Shown: positions 42,301-51,375 of the stretch, in pieces
Layout of the letters: each line of letters opens with the position of its first letter
Numbering within the stretch: the first letter of the stretch is position 1
DNA from: Natronosporangium hydrolyticum
Lineage (GTDB): Bacteria > Actinomycetota > Actinomycetes > Mycobacteriales > Micromonosporaceae
Reading direction: 5' to 3'
Assembly: GCF_016925615.1 (NCBI RefSeq)
Contig: NZ_CP070499.1
Coordinates: forward strand, 4,216,001 to 4,280,000
DNA: 64,000 bases
Program-made: the position numbers and the translations under genes
The notes under the pieces: model-generated
Databases searched by the model: none
The model's input: the letters and a program-made list of their open reading frames with translations, nothing else
What the model was told of the DNA's origin: nothing

Positions 42301-43778
42301 GAGACCGGCGGCCCACCCTGGTTGTTGTAGAGGGCGACCCCGACCGCACCGGCGGCCTCCGCATTGAGAACCTTCTCCCCGAAGGTGCAGTCGCCCCGCT
42401 CAATCAGCGCGATGGCGCCATCGAAGACGCCGCTGTCGAAGGGGGTGCAGCCGAGCGGGTTGCCCTCGGCGGCGCGAAGCTCCGCGGTCAGGTCCTCGCC
42501 GAGCTGAGGGCCATCACCAGGGACTGCCGGCAGTTCGGAGAGCTCGGCCTCGCCCGGAACGTCCACGGTGTGGGCGAAGATCCGCTCGTGGGTGCTCGCC
42601 GCGACGGTGAGGTTCCACGGGCCGGTCTTGGCGACCGTGTTCGGCCCGGCGTTGCCGGCGGACGCGGAGACCACCATGCCGGCCTCGAAGGCGTCCAGGA
42701 ACGCCAGGTCGACCGGGTCGGCCCATGGGTTGTCCACCCCGGAGATCGAGTAGTTCAGGACATCGACGCCATCCTCGACCGCCTGGTTGACCGCCGCGAC
42801 GCTCGCGGCCCCCGGGCAGCCCGGATCGCAGACCAGGTAGGAGATGACGTTCGCGCGCGGCGCCACGCCCTGGACGGTCCGAGTGAACTCGGTCTGCCCG
42901 AACGTGAACACGGCATCGTGCCGGTTGCCCGCGATGGTCCCGCCGACGTGGCTGCCGTGGCTGTCCCAGTCGTGGATGCTCGGGTAGTTCGGCCCGGTGG
43001 TGTTGAAGTTCCAGGCGCCGATCAGCTTGTCGTTGCAGACCGGGTCGTGCGCCGGGTGGTCGGGGTCGCAGACGCCGACGTAGGTCCCGGAACCGTACGG
43101 GTTCTCGTGGGCGTAACCCTCGCCATCGACCTCCGCGAAGGACGGGTGGTCGGGGTTGACGCCGGTGTCGAGCATGCCGACGACGACTCCCTCGCCGTGC
43201 GTCGCCACGCCGGTGCCGGTGTCCCCCTCCCAGAAGCTCGGTGAACCGATCAGCGAGTGGCTGACATCGGTGGTCAGCTCCCGCTCCTCATCCGGGGTGA
43301 CAGAGGCGACCCCCGGCAGCTGCGCCAACTCCGCGGCCTCGGCAGCGCTCACCTCGACCGCCATCCCGTTCAGGACGTTGCGGTACTGGAAGGCGACCGT
43401 GACGGAGCGGTCCAGGGTCTGCTCCATCGACCCGATGAACTCATCCTGCACCCCGGCCAAGTGGTCGAGGTAGGCAGCGCTGTGCGGAGCGTCCACATCG
43501 AGTTTTGCCGCGCCGGTCACGCTGGGGCTGGTCGCAGCGAGACCCGGCACATCGCCCCGGTACGCCGCGAGCGGCGCCGCGTCGAGCGCGACGATCCACT
43601 GACCGGTGGCGGACTCCTCCGAGAACTGGGTTCCAGGATCGGCCAGATCGAAGGCTTCATGGTTGTTGTCGCCGAAGGACGGTTGTCCTGCGGCCGGCTG
43701 TGGCATCGCCACCACCAGAGTCGCCGCCCCGGTGAGGGCGACGAGTTTAGATAAGAAACTTCGAGAGCGAAGTGTCAC
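38928..43778 (-). CDS. Very large secreted S8 subtilisin-family protease with multiple C-terminal modules
   Basis: This 1616-residue protein starts at GTG 43778 behind GAGGGAG. Order: signal peptide (1-31); propeptide (about 50-175); S8 domain with Asp204, His274 (WDSHGSHVGG), Asn376 and Ser596 (GTSMSSP); PA insert (about 430-540); Fn3-like; BACON-like; SHSES module (about 885-1065); Ig-like plus second BACON-like; an unrecognised beta-rich domain (about 1190-1395: TLFDSGPFVTHPG, GGFRVADVFTVDEGGWQVDG, YWIDWQLDG); Ig-like; shared C-terminal module (1475-1616). The protease part is a clear paralogue of the gene at 35042, which lacks the SHSES insert. From about 41400 to the gene end codon use shifts to T/G-ending codons. 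Confidence 0.92.
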   Translation of the reverse strand: MTLRSRSFLSKLVALTGAATLVVAMPQPAAGQPSFGDNNHEAFDLADPGTQFSEESATGQWIVALDAAPLAAYRGDVPGLAATSPSVTGAAKLDVDAPHSAAYLDHLAGVQDEFIGSMEQTLDRSVTVAFQYRNVLNGMAVEVSAAEAAELAQLPGVASVTPDEERELTTDVSHSLIGSPSFWEGDTGTGVATHGEGVVVGMLDTGVNPDHPSFAEVDGEGYAHENPYGSGTYVGVCDPDHPAHDPVCNDKLIGAWNFNTTGPNYPSIHDWDSHGSHVGGTIAGNRHDAVFTFGQTEFTRTVQGVAPRANVISYLVCDPGCPGAASVAAVNQAVEDGVDVLNYSISGVDNPWADPVDLAFLDAFEAGMVVSASAGNAGPNTVAKTGPWNLTVAASTHERIFAHTVDVPGEAELSELPAVPGDGPQLGEDLTAELRAAEGNPLGCTPFDSGVFDGAIALIERGDCTFGEKVLNAEAAGAVGVALYNNQGGPPVSPGGLGPDDDDTNVPAVMLEAASGQALLDHVTGSSEPVTARINLETEVFIDPAWEDVMAGFSSTGPSQFEMLAPTVTAPGVNILAAASASGGDSETYTQMQGTSMSSPHAAGSAALLVALHPEWSPAQVRSALASTADPSGLRAPDGESAADPFNYGSGRVDLAEAARIGLVMDETHANMVAANPAAGGQPRTLNLPAFVDHGCAECSWERTVTSVADTEASYTAQVDAPSGMTVTVEPAEFTVEPGDSVDLTVTVDATGMPEGEWAFADVVLATADAHANGAEIAGVHYPVTVIAAAEQTEAPEITVDPSELSSVQGPDTVVTQELTIGNVGDAELSWEILDEPAGSPGATSVTSVEPGEVSGEASLSTAPSLLRGVFGSSPRVATPEVPVVQDAVTLSHSESMSIVAENSVGCTPDQGLSTTENSYLRHFVLDDFGITDEFDVSEVSFGVEVVRGVSPTVSVNLYEMVDPAGSFEYGNFELIGSAEETLEPMELEVVTVPVSGTAAAGSTLVVEVDVPDLSGSGALFIGSNPDGQTAPSYLASGSCGLPEPTDTSAIGFPGMHVVMSVTGGGDVSEPSCEVPGWLSVSPAAGAVAPGGSQVVEVSFDSAGLADGDVVAGTLCVASDDPESPVVEIPVELVVEEVTAPVVEVSPGSLSAEVPVDGVVEQELSVGNTGDATLDWEIHTAEAPEALASDTLFDSGPFVTHPGAGPDGSDHSTLQSQTLEMLTLGANVSAAGGFRVADVFTVDEGGWQVDGLTFYGYQTGSSTTSSFTAVNYQIWDGPPDEAGSSVVFGDSSTNQLRDTGWTNAYRISETAVDTTRPIMFIEADGEFELAEGTYWIDWQLDGSVASGPWQPPITILGETTTGAAKQWTGTAWQEWVDTGTLTQQGAPFTLTGVPGGAGGCAAPGEVSWLSVSPASGSTEPGGSSSVAVSFDAAGVEPGDYEALLCVASNDPASPVVEVPVSMSVVESDGPGEPVVCDETITGVHAGALTVTEGVTCLAAGAQVLGEVNVSAGAGLVATAAVVQGPVSAVGAAVVDLSFTQVTGPVVVSGATGSVSLFASQVTGSVSVVNGATASAAVVAGNTIIGSLSCLGNDPAPTDLGLANTATGGKLGQCAEL

Positions 43779-44116
43779 CAGGGGTACTCCCTCGTACCAT
43801 AAAGGCGCCCCCGCTCACCTAAACGACCGCTTACCGCCCCCGAACCTAGTACGCCGCAAGCAAGCCGGACAAGATAGCAAATCCCCCAAAATCGGACCGA
43901 CATCGGACAGTTTCGGATCTGCCGGGAGCTGGGAAGTCATCGAACGGGATAGGTCGGCGGCGAACTGGCCGAAAACTCCCGCCACAAGGCTCCGGAATAA
44001 ATTAAAGGTATCTATATAAACGTGCCTGGAATACTCGGCCGTTACGACTCCGAAGTTCGCAGGAAACCGCTGCGACGCGACGCGCGCGTGGACGGCCAAG
44101 CAGATGTCGCGGAGAC
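43779..44116. other. Gene-free interval upstream of the large subtilase
   Basis: This 338-bp gap between gatB and the subtilase carries no convincing gene; a 94-codon minus-strand frame (43815-44099) lacks a ribosome site and family features. The part 43990-44030 is unusually AT-rich (AATAAATTAAAGGTATCTAT) and is the likely promoter zone for the subtilase. The leader next to the start (43779-43820) resembles those of the two sister genes. Confidence 0.6.
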
Positions 44117-45619
44117 TCAGCCGCTGCTGAGCCGGGCGAGGACCAGGTCGCGGACGGTCTTCGCGTCCGCCTGGCCCCGGGTCGCCTTCATCACCGCGCC
44201 GACCAGCACCCCGGCCGCCGTCACCTTGCCATCGCGGACCTTCGCCGCCACCTCCGGGTTGGCGGCGATGGCTTCATCGACCGCGGTGGTGAGCGTCTCG
44301 GCGTCGGAGACCATCGCCAGACCACGTGCGGAGATCACCGTCGCCGGATCTCCCTCGCCAGCGAGCACGCCCTCCAGCACGGTCCGCGCGAGCTTGTCGC
44401 TGAGTTTGCCCTCGTCGATCAGCTGCTGGATGGCGGCCACATCGGATGGTGCGGCGCCCACCTCGGCCAACTCGACACCGGCCTCGTTCGCGCGCCGCGA
44501 CAACTCGCCGAGCCACCACTTCCGGGCCGCCTCCGCGGTCGCGCCGGCCGCGACCGTCGCCGCCACCAACTCCAACGCCCCGGCGTTGATCACCGCCTGC
44601 ATGTCCAGGTCGCTGTATCCCCACTCCTGCGCGAGCCGCTCGCGGCGGGCGCGCGGCAGCTCCGGCAGGCCCGCCCGCAGTTGCTCCACCCAGGACGGAT
44701 CGGGCGCCAGCGGCACCAGGTCCGGCTCCGGGAAGTAGCGGTAGTCGGTCGCGGTCTCCTTGGAGCGGCCGGCGGTGGTGTCGCCGGTCTCCTCATGAAA
44801 GTGGCGGGTCTCCTGCACCACCGTCTCACCACGGTCCAACAACGCGGCTTGCCGCAGCATCTCCGAGCGGACCGCCCGCTCGACGCTCCGGAGCGAGTTG
44901 ACGTTCTTGGTCTCGGTCCGGGTGCCCCAGGCCGCTGCTCCGACCGGGGTGAGCGAGGTGTTGACGTCGCACCGGAGCGAACCCTGCTCCATCTTCACGT
45001 CGGAGACGCCGAGGCTCCTGATCACGTCGCGTAGCTCGGTCACGTAGGCGCGGGCCACCGAGGGCGCCAGGATGCCCGCGCCCGGGACCGGTTTGGTCAC
45101 GATCTCGACCAATGGAATGCCGGCACGGTTGTAGTCGACCAGCGACTCGGTCGCCCCGTGGATGCGACCGGTGGCGCCGCCGACATGCAGCGTCTTGCCG
45201 GTGTCCTCTTCCAGGTGCACCCGCTCGATGCCGACCCGCACCTGCTCCCCGTCGACCAGCACGTCGAGCCAGCCGTCGGTGCAGAGCGGCTCATCATACT
45301 GACTGATCTGAAAGTTCTTCGGCATATCCGGATAGAAGTAATTCTTCCGGGCGAACCGGCACCAATCGGCGATGTCGCAGTTGAGCGCCAGCCCGATCCG
45401 GATGATCGCCTCGATCGCTGCCTGGTTCGCCACCGGCAGACTGCCGGGCAACCCCAGACACACCGGGCACACCTGCGAGTTCGGTGGTGCGCCGAACTCC
45501 GTCGGGCAGCCGCAGAACATCTTCGTACGGGTGCCCAACTCGACATGCACCTCAAGGCCGATCACCGGTTCATACCGGCGCACCACATCCTCGATGTCAG
45601 TCACCACGGTAGCGCTCAC
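44117..45619 (-). CDS. gatB: Aspartyl/glutamyl-tRNA(Asn/Gln) amidotransferase subunit B
   Basis: This 500-residue GatB starts at GTG 45619. The N-terminal kinase-like domain has [23 protein letters not shown] with the zinc-site cysteines CGC and CPVCLG. The central blocks [52 protein letters not shown] and [15 protein letters not shown] are all present, as is the C-terminal YqeY-like tail ([20 protein letters not shown]). GatCAB converts Glu-tRNA(Gln) and Asp-tRNA(Asn) to the amidated forms. It is separated from gatA by a 4.2-kb secreted-protein gene, which is unusual, with only 9 bp between that gene's stop and the gatB start. Confidence 0.97.
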   Translation of the reverse strand: MSATVVTDIEDVVRRYEPVIGLEVHVELGTRTKMFCGCPTEFGAPPNSQVCPVCLGLPGSLPVANQAAIEAIIRIGLALNCDIADWCRFARKNYFYPDMPKNFQISQYDEPLCTDGWLDVLVDGEQVRVGIERVHLEEDTGKTLHVGGATGRIHGATESLVDYNRAGIPLVEIVTKPVPGAGILAPSVARAYVTELRDVIRSLGVSDVKMEQGSLRCDVNTSLTPVGAAAWGTRTETKNVNSLRSVERAVRSEMLRQAALLDRGETVVQETRHFHEETGDTTAGRSKETATDYRYFPEPDLVPLAPDPSWVEQLRAGLPELPRARRERLAQEWGYSDLDMQAVINAGALELVAATVAAGATAEAARKWWLGELSRRANEAGVELAEVGAAPSDVAAIQQLIDEGKLSDKLARTVLEGVLAGEGDPATVISARGLAMVSDAETLTTAVDEAIAANPEVAAKVRDGKVTAAGVLVGAVMKATRGQADAKTVRDLVLARLSSG

Positions 45620-45628
45620 CAGCGCAGC

Positions 45629-48600
45629 CTAGCGCGACGCCAGGTCGCCGCCGACCCGGGTGGGCCCGCTGGCCATCGCGCCGGCCGCGCACTGCCCGGT
45701 GGCGCCGCCGGTAGCAGTGTTAGCCAGACCCAGATCCGTCGGCGCCGGGTCATTACCCACACACGACAACGAACCAATGATCGTGTTACCAGCCACCACC
45801 GCAGCCGACGCCATCGCACCGTTCACCACACTGACCGACCCGGTCACCTGACTAGCGAACAACGACACCGACCCAGTCGCACCAGACACCACCACCGGAC
45901 CAGTCACCTGCGTAAACGACAGATCCACCACCGCGGCACCCACCGCAGACACCGGACCCTGCACCACCGCAGCCGTCGCCACCAGACCAGCACCCGCCGA
46001 CACATTCACCTCACCGAGCACCGCAGCACCCGCCGCCAGACAGGTAACCCCCTCAGTGACAGTCAACGCACCAGCATGCACCCCAGTGATCGTCTCATCG
46101 CACACCACCGGACCACCCGGCGGATCGTCATCGTCGGTCACAGTGACCGTCACCGGCACGGTGACCAGGCTCGCCACCGGATCGTCGCTCACCAGGCAGA
46201 GGGTCGCCGTCGCTTCGTCGCCAACCGCCAGCCCGGCGGTGTCGAACTCCAGCGACACCTGGGCATCGCCGCCGCCGGCCACTGTGCCCGCCGCCGGGGC
46301 GACCGCCAGCCACGCTGGCTGACCGCAGTCGACCGGTGCCCGGCCACGGACCGACATGGCGAGGTGGACGTCCGGGTAACCGAACCCCACGTTGGCCAGC
46401 GGCGTCGGCTCCGGCACCCCGCAGGCCTCGGAAGCGAAGTACGACGGAGCCGACTCGCCCTGGTCGTTCGTCCCGGGCAGGAACCAGCCAGTGCCGAGCA
46501 GATCCGCGGTGGCCAACTCGACCACCAAGGTGCTACCGGCCGGTACTACGGTGTGAACCGGGACCGTGACCAACCGCCCTTGGTCCTTGCCCGCCACGGT
46601 GCCGGTCGCCGACCCGAGCGGGTGCAGATTCTCGTAGCGCAGGGCGCCGTCAAGGGTGTACAGGTTCACCTCCACCCCGATCTCCGGGTTCGCCGCCTGG
46701 ACGCCGAAGGTGACGTCAGTGACCAGGAAGTCGTCGGACACCCCGAATTCCGGCAGATGGAACGCCCGCAGATGCCCGGCGGCGCGGCTATGGCCGGTCG
46801 CCACATTCAGGCAGGTGACCGCGTGCTGCGGCGATACCGCCATCGACTCCGAGTGCGAGAGCACGGTGTGCTCATCGCCGACGGTGATCGCCGGCGAACC
46901 CGGGTCGGCTGCGCCAGCTGCTTCGGTTCCGGCGCCGTCCGCGCGCGCGACCTCGTTGCCCGGCTCCGGCGCTGTCGGTTCCGAGGCAGCCGGCTCTGGT
47001 GCGGACAGTCCCGGTGCCAGCCCGGCGGCCGGCGGACCGACCGCGTCGAAGCCCTCCGGCGCCGCTCGCCAACTCAGCTCCGCCTCGCCCAGGTTCGTCA
47101 AGGTGATCGGCGTACTGTCCCGCTGCTCGGCCGGCACGCTCACCGCCACCTCCCCCGGGTCCACGTCGATCTGCGGGGGCGCGGTCAGGCCGAGCCCGCG
47201 TAGCGAGACCGACACCGGATTGGCGTCGCTGGTTACCGGCAGCTCCTCGGCGTACTCGCCGCCGCTGGTGGGGGCGAACTCGTACGTGATCGTGCACGAC
47301 TGCGCCGGCTCCAGCCGCATCGTCGCTGCGGGACAATCCCGCTCGGCCACTGCGAATGGTTCGGCCGGTTCGGTCAACTCGGTGATGGTGACCGGTGCGG
47401 TACCGGTCGCGGTGAGGGTCACCGTCGCCGTACCGGTCTCCTCCGCCGTGAGCGCCCCGAACTCGACCTCCCGCGGGCTGGCGGTCAGCGCGGCGAACGG
47501 CGCGGTCGGCCCGTAGACCGCGAAGCCCCAGCTGGCGGAGCCACCGGCGCGCTGGAAGGCGCCACCGACCGCCAGCTGGTCCGGCACGTGATCGTCGCCC
47601 TCGATCAGGTACAGCAATCGGACATCGCCGATCGTCACCGCCCCGACACCGACCTGCTCGCCCTCCCCGATCGCGGACCACTCGTCGCCGTCCCACCGGG
47701 CGAGGTGGTCGACGGTGACCCCACCGGCCTCGGCGAACCGCCCGCCGACGTAGAGCGACCCGTGGTACCCGGCGAGGGCGTTCACCGGCGCGGTCACACC
47801 GGTGCCGTCCGGGCCGGCCAGCGCCGACCACCCGGTGCCGTCCCACCGGGCGACCCGGTTCACAGTCGCCCCGTCGGCCTGGGTGAAGGCGCCCCCGGCG
47901 AAGATTTCGCCGTCGATGCTGGTGAGCACGTTCACGCCGCCGTTGAAGCCGCCGGCCAACGGCGTGAATCCGGAACCATCCCAGCTGGCCACCCGGTTCG
48001 CCGCAGCGCCTCCGGCCTCGGTGAAGCTCCCGCCGAGGATCAGGTCGCCGCCGACCACCGCCAGTGCGTTCACCCGACCGTTGGTGCCGCCGCCGAGCGG
48101 TGCCCAGCCGGCGCCGTCCCAGGCGGCCAGGTGCCGGGCCGTTGCGCCGCCGGCCTGGCTGAAGTTGCCCGCGGCGACCAGCGCCCCGTCGTAGGTGGCG
48201 AGCGCGTCGATCGGGAAGTCGGTGCCGACCCCGCTGGGGGTGACCAGCGGCGCCCACTCCCGTCCGTCGTACCGGGCGATGTAGTTGACGGTCAGCCCGC
48301 CCGCCTCGACGAAGGCGCCCGCGGCGATCAGGTCACCGTCGTACTCGGTCAACGCGGTGATCGTGCCCGAGACACCGGTGCCGTAGGTGCCGGCCAGCGG
48401 TGTCCAGCTGGCGCCATCCCACCGGGCGATCCGATTTGCCCGCACTTCGCCAGCGCGGACGAACGAGCCGGCCACGATCAGGTCGCCGCGCCACACCACG
48501 GCCGCGGTCACGTCGGCGATGCCAGAGGTGATGTCGCTGAGGCCATTACTGGGACCGTCGCGCAGCGGCTCCCAGCCGTCGCCGTCCCACTGGGCGATGT

Positions 48601-49801
48601 AGTTCGCAGCGACCCCACCGATCTCCCGGAAACCCATGCTTCCCGCGACCAGCCGCCCCTCGAAGGCGGCCAGGGTGCCGATTCCCAGATCGGCGCCGGC
48701 CCCGCCCGGGCCGGCCAGCGGCGACCAGCCGGTACCGTCCCACCGGGCGATGTGGTTGACGGTCCCGCCTTCGGCGGACTGGAAGCTCCCGGCCGCCACC
48801 AGCTCCCCCGCGTACGCCAGGATGCTCTCGACTCGCGGGTTCCCCTGGCCGGACATGCCACCGCCCAGCGCCGACCAGCCGCTGCCGTCCCACCGGGCGA
48901 TGTGGTTGGCGGTCCGGTCACCGATCACGGTGAAGTTCCCGCCAGCGTAGAGCGCGCCCTCGTGCGCGTAGAGGGCCCGGACGATGTTGTTCGCCCCGCC
49001 GGCCACCGCGTGCCACTGCCGCTGCGCCGCGTCCCACCGGGCGATCCGGCCGACCTGCGCGCCACCGGCGTGAGTGAAGGAACCTCCCACGTAGAGGTCG
49101 TCCTGGTAGCTCTCGAGCGCAAAGACGGAGCCGCCCTCGACCCCCACGTCATACGACGACCACTGCTCGCCGTCCCAGCCGGCGACCCGGGCCACCGGCT
49201 CGCCACCGGCGGTGGTGAACGAACCGCCGGCGACCAGCACGCCATCGTGGACAGTGAGCGCCTCGACACCGATCCCACCGGTCACCCCACCACCCGGTAG
49301 CGCCGACCACCGTTCGCCGTCCCACTGCGCGATGTTGTCGACCGGCACCCCGCCGGCCCGGTTGAAGTAACCGGCGACGATCAGCTTGTCCTGATAGACC
49401 GCGAGGGCTTTGATGTTCGGGTTGCCGCTGCCTTCGGTGGTCACCCCGGTGCCGTCCGGACCGGTCAGCGGGGACCAGCCGGCGCCGTCCCAGCGGGCGA
49501 TCCGATTCACCACATGCTCACCCGCGGTCATGGTCCAGCCGCCGACATAGAGCGCTGCTCCGTCGCCGTCGTCCCAGACCGCTGTCGCCGCCGCACCACC
49601 ACTGCCGGTCGCGCTCAGGCCGGTGTCCAAGCCAGGACCGTAGAAGGTCCGGCTCCAATCGAACCCGGGATCGTCAAGCACCTGCCCGCCCGCGACGCTG
49701 GTCCCGGGCGCGGCGGCAATTGCCGGCGCACCCGGGACCAGCGTGGCGACGAGCACGCACGCCAACGCGAATCCGCCCACTCTGCGATGTCCACGGCTCA
49801 T
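45629..49801 (-). CDS. Giant secreted beta-propeller protein with shared surface modules, inserted between gatA and gatB
   Basis: This protein of about 1390 residues starts at ATG 49801 (GTG 49807 possible) with a Sec signal (about 1-30). Some 13 repeats of about 50-55 residues follow (about 50-765), each with IARWDGxGWxPL and AGGxFxxAGG-type turns, so two propellers or one very large one. Then: choice-of-anchor-D-like domain (about 768-870), BACON-like domain, SHSES module (about 975-1155), Ig-like repeat, and C-terminal module copy C. The tail diverges: the usual GQCAEL end reads GQCAAG and runs on for about 16 residues to a stop 9 bp before gatB. No catalytic motif is visible; probably a surface adhesin. 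Confidence 0.88.
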   Translation of the reverse strand: MSRGHRRVGGFALACVLVATLVPGAPAIAAAPGTSVAGGQVLDDPGFDWSRTFYGPGLDTGLSATGSGGAAATAVWDDGDGAALYVGGWTMTAGEHVVNRIARWDGAGWSPLTGPDGTGVTTEGSGNPNIKALAVYQDKLIVAGYFNRAGGVPVDNIAQWDGERWSALPGGGVTGGIGVEALTVHDGVLVAGGSFTTAGGEPVARVAGWDGEQWSSYDVGVEGGSVFALESYQDDLYVGGSFTHAGGAQVGRIARWDAAQRQWHAVAGGANNIVRALYAHEGALYAGGNFTVIGDRTANHIARWDGSGWSALGGGMSGQGNPRVESILAYAGELVAAGSFQSAEGGTVNHIARWDGTGWSPLAGPGGAGADLGIGTLAAFEGRLVAGSMGFREIGGVAANYIAQWDGDGWEPLRDGPSNGLSDITSGIADVTAAVVWRGDLIVAGSFVRAGEVRANRIARWDGASWTPLAGTYGTGVSGTITALTEYDGDLIAAGAFVEAGGLTVNYIARYDGREWAPLVTPSGVGTDFPIDALATYDGALVAAGNFSQAGGATARHLAAWDGAGWAPLGGGTNGRVNALAVVGGDLILGGSFTEAGGAAANRVASWDGSGFTPLAGGFNGGVNVLTSIDGEIFAGGAFTQADGATVNRVARWDGTGWSALAGPDGTGVTAPVNALAGYHGSLYVGGRFAEAGGVTVDHLARWDGDEWSAIGEGEQVGVGAVTIGDVRLLYLIEGDDHVPDQLAVGGAFQRAGGSASWGFAVYGPTAPFAALTASPREVEFGALTAEETGTATVTLTATGTAPVTITELTEPAEPFAVAERDCPAATMRLEPAQSCTITYEFAPTSGGEYAEELPVTSDANPVSVSLRGLGLTAPPQIDVDPGEVAVSVPAEQRDSTPITLTNLGEAELSWRAAPEGFDAVGPPAAGLAPGLSAPEPAASEPTAPEPGNEVARADGAGTEAAGAADPGSPAITVGDEHTVLSHSESMAVSPQHAVTCLNVATGHSRAAGHLRAFHLPEFGVSDDFLVTDVTFGVQAANPEIGVEVNLYTLDGALRYENLHPLGSATGTVAGKDQGRLVTVPVHTVVPAGSTLVVELATADLLGTGWFLPGTNDQGESAPSYFASEACGVPEPTPLANVGFGYPDVHLAMSVRGRAPVDCGQPAWLAVAPAAGTVAGGGDAQVSLEFDTAGLAVGDEATATLCLVSDDPVASLVTVPVTVTVTDDDDPPGGPVVCDETITGVHAGALTVTEGVTCLAAGAAVLGEVNVSAGAGLVATAAVVQGPVSAVGAAVVDLSFTQVTGPVVVSGATGSVSLFASQVTGSVSVVNGAMASAAVVAGNTIIGSLSCVGNDPAPTDLGLANTATGGATGQCAAGAMASGPTRVGGDLASR
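45690..46105 (-). repeat. Shared C-terminal module, DNA copy C
   Basis: It matches copy A almost base for base, including the DDDDPPGGP linker in front. Differences include Val to Met-type changes such as NGAMAS and the loss of the normal stop. It is therefore closer to A than B is, which is not the order of the genes. Confidence 0.9.
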
Positions 49802-49857
49802 CGCCACAGCATGCGGCGCGCTCCGAAGGCTTAGCTATAAGTAGAAGCGTGCATTCT

Positions 49858-51375
49858 TTATCCGCCGATGCTGGAGCCGGGCTCCAGCTGCGGCGGCCGA
49901 CGAGCCGGCAACGCCGACTCCAGCGCGGCCGCGACGTGGTACATCCGGTCGTCGGCGAGCGTGGGCGCCATCACCTGGAAGCCGACCGGCAGGCCGTCAG
50001 CGAGCCCGCTGGGCACCGAGATCGCCGGACCGCCGTACAGGTTGCTGGGGATCGTGTAGAGATCGGCCAGATACATCTGGTACGGGTCATCGGTGCGCTG
50101 CCCGAACGGGAAAGCGACGAACGGTGTCGTCGGCGAGATCAGCACATCAGCCTGCTCGAAGGCGGCGGCGAAGTCGCGGGAGATCAGCGTTCGGACCTTC
50201 TGCGCCTGGCCGTAGTAGGCGTCGTAGTAACCGGAAGAGAGCGCGTAGGTGCCGAGCATGACCCGCCGCTTCACCTCGGGGCCGAAACCGGCCTCCCGGG
50301 TCAGCGACATGACCTCCTCCAGCGACCGGACCCCGTCGTCACCGGCGCGCAGGCCATACCGCACCCCGTCGAAGCGGGCCAGGTTGGACGAACACTCGCT
50401 CGGCGCGATCAGATAGTACGCCGGCAGCGCGTACTCGAAGTGGGGGCAGGAGACCTCCACCACCTCGGCGCCGAGCTTGGTCAGGGTGGTGACCGCGTCC
50501 CGGAACGCCGCCGCCACGCCCGGCTCGGCGCCCTGCCCGGAGAGCTCCCGCACCAGGCCGAGCCGGACCCCGGACAGGTCACCCTCGCCACCACGGGCGG
50601 CCGCGCCGACCAGATCCGGCACCTGCTGCGGAATCGAGGTCGAGTCCCGCGGATCGTGGCCGGCGATCACCGTGTGCAGCGCCGCGGTGTCGGCCACCGT
50701 ACGCCCGCAGGGGCCAGGTGTGTCCAACGAGGATGAGAACGCGATCAACCCGTACCGGGAGGTGCCGCCGTACGTCGGTTTGGCGCCGACCGTGCCGGTG
50801 ACCGCCCCGGGCTGCCGGATGGACCCGCCGGTGTCGCTGCCGATCGACAGCGGTGCCTGGTAAGCGGCGAGCGCCGCCGCCGAGCCACCACCCGAACCAC
50901 CCGGAATCCGGGCCAGATCCCACGGGTTGCGAGTCGGCCCGAAGGCTGAATACTCGGTGGACGAACCCATCGCGAACTCGTCCATGTTGGTCTTACCGAG
51001 GATCACCAGCCCGGCGTCGCGCAGCCGGGCCACCACGGTCGCGTCGTAGGGCGGCCGCCAGTCGGCGAGGATCCGGGAGCCGGAGGTGGTCGGCACGCCC
51101 CGAGTGGTGAACGCGTCCTTGACGGCGACCGGAACCCCGGCCAACGGCCCCAGCGGTTCACCCGCGGCGCGGGCACGGTCCACCTCGGCGGCGGCCGCCA
51201 ACGCGCCCTCGGCATCGACGTGAAGGAACGCGTGGACGCTCGGCTCGGTAGCGGCGATCCGGTCCAGGTGAGCCTGGGTCACCGCCACCGCGGAGACCTC
51301 CCCGGCGGCGATCAACGCCGCCAATCGGGCGGCGGTCTGCGTGGTCAGCTCGGTCGGCTCAGCCACCGTGCTCAC
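49858..51375 (-). CDS. gatA: Aspartyl/glutamyl-tRNA(Asn/Gln) amidotransferase subunit A
   Basis: This 505-residue amidase-signature enzyme starts at GTG 51375, overlapping the gatC stop by GTGA. The catalytic Lys-cisSer-Ser triad is Lys86 (VAVKD), Ser161 (GGSGGGS) and Ser185 (DTGGSIRQP). It releases ammonia from glutamine and channels it to GatB. The block [20 protein letters not shown] is diagnostic for GatA. Full length and intact. It is translated with gatC, but the usual gatB neighbour is displaced by the propeller gene, which starts 57 bp downstream of its stop. Confidence 0.97.
   Translation of the reverse strand: MSTVAEPTELTTQTAARLAALIAAGEVSAVAVTQAHLDRIAATEPSVHAFLHVDAEGALAAAAEVDRARAAGEPLGPLAGVPVAVKDAFTTRGVPTTSGSRILADWRPPYDATVVARLRDAGLVILGKTNMDEFAMGSSTEYSAFGPTRNPWDLARIPGGSGGGSAAALAAYQAPLSIGSDTGGSIRQPGAVTGTVGAKPTYGGTSRYGLIAFSSSLDTPGPCGRTVADTAALHTVIAGHDPRDSTSIPQQVPDLVGAAARGGEGDLSGVRLGLVRELSGQGAEPGVAAAFRDAVTTLTKLGAEVVEVSCPHFEYALPAYYLIAPSECSSNLARFDGVRYGLRAGDDGVRSLEEVMSLTREAGFGPEVKRRVMLGTYALSSGYYDAYYGQAQKVRTLISRDFAAAFEQADVLISPTTPFVAFPFGQRTDDPYQMYLADLYTIPSNLYGGPAISVPSGLADGLPVGFQVMAPTLADDRMYHVAAALESALPARRPPQLEPGSSIGG

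Noticed and set aside
39327-43244. 1305-codon plus-strand open frame antisense to the large subtilase
   Set aside because: Composition is Arg/His-rich, typical of the antisense of GC-rich genes, and the opposite strand has complete protease motifs.
43815-44099. 94-codon minus-strand frame upstream of the large subtilase
   Set aside because: No ribosome site or recognisable domain; the region looks like promoter DNA.
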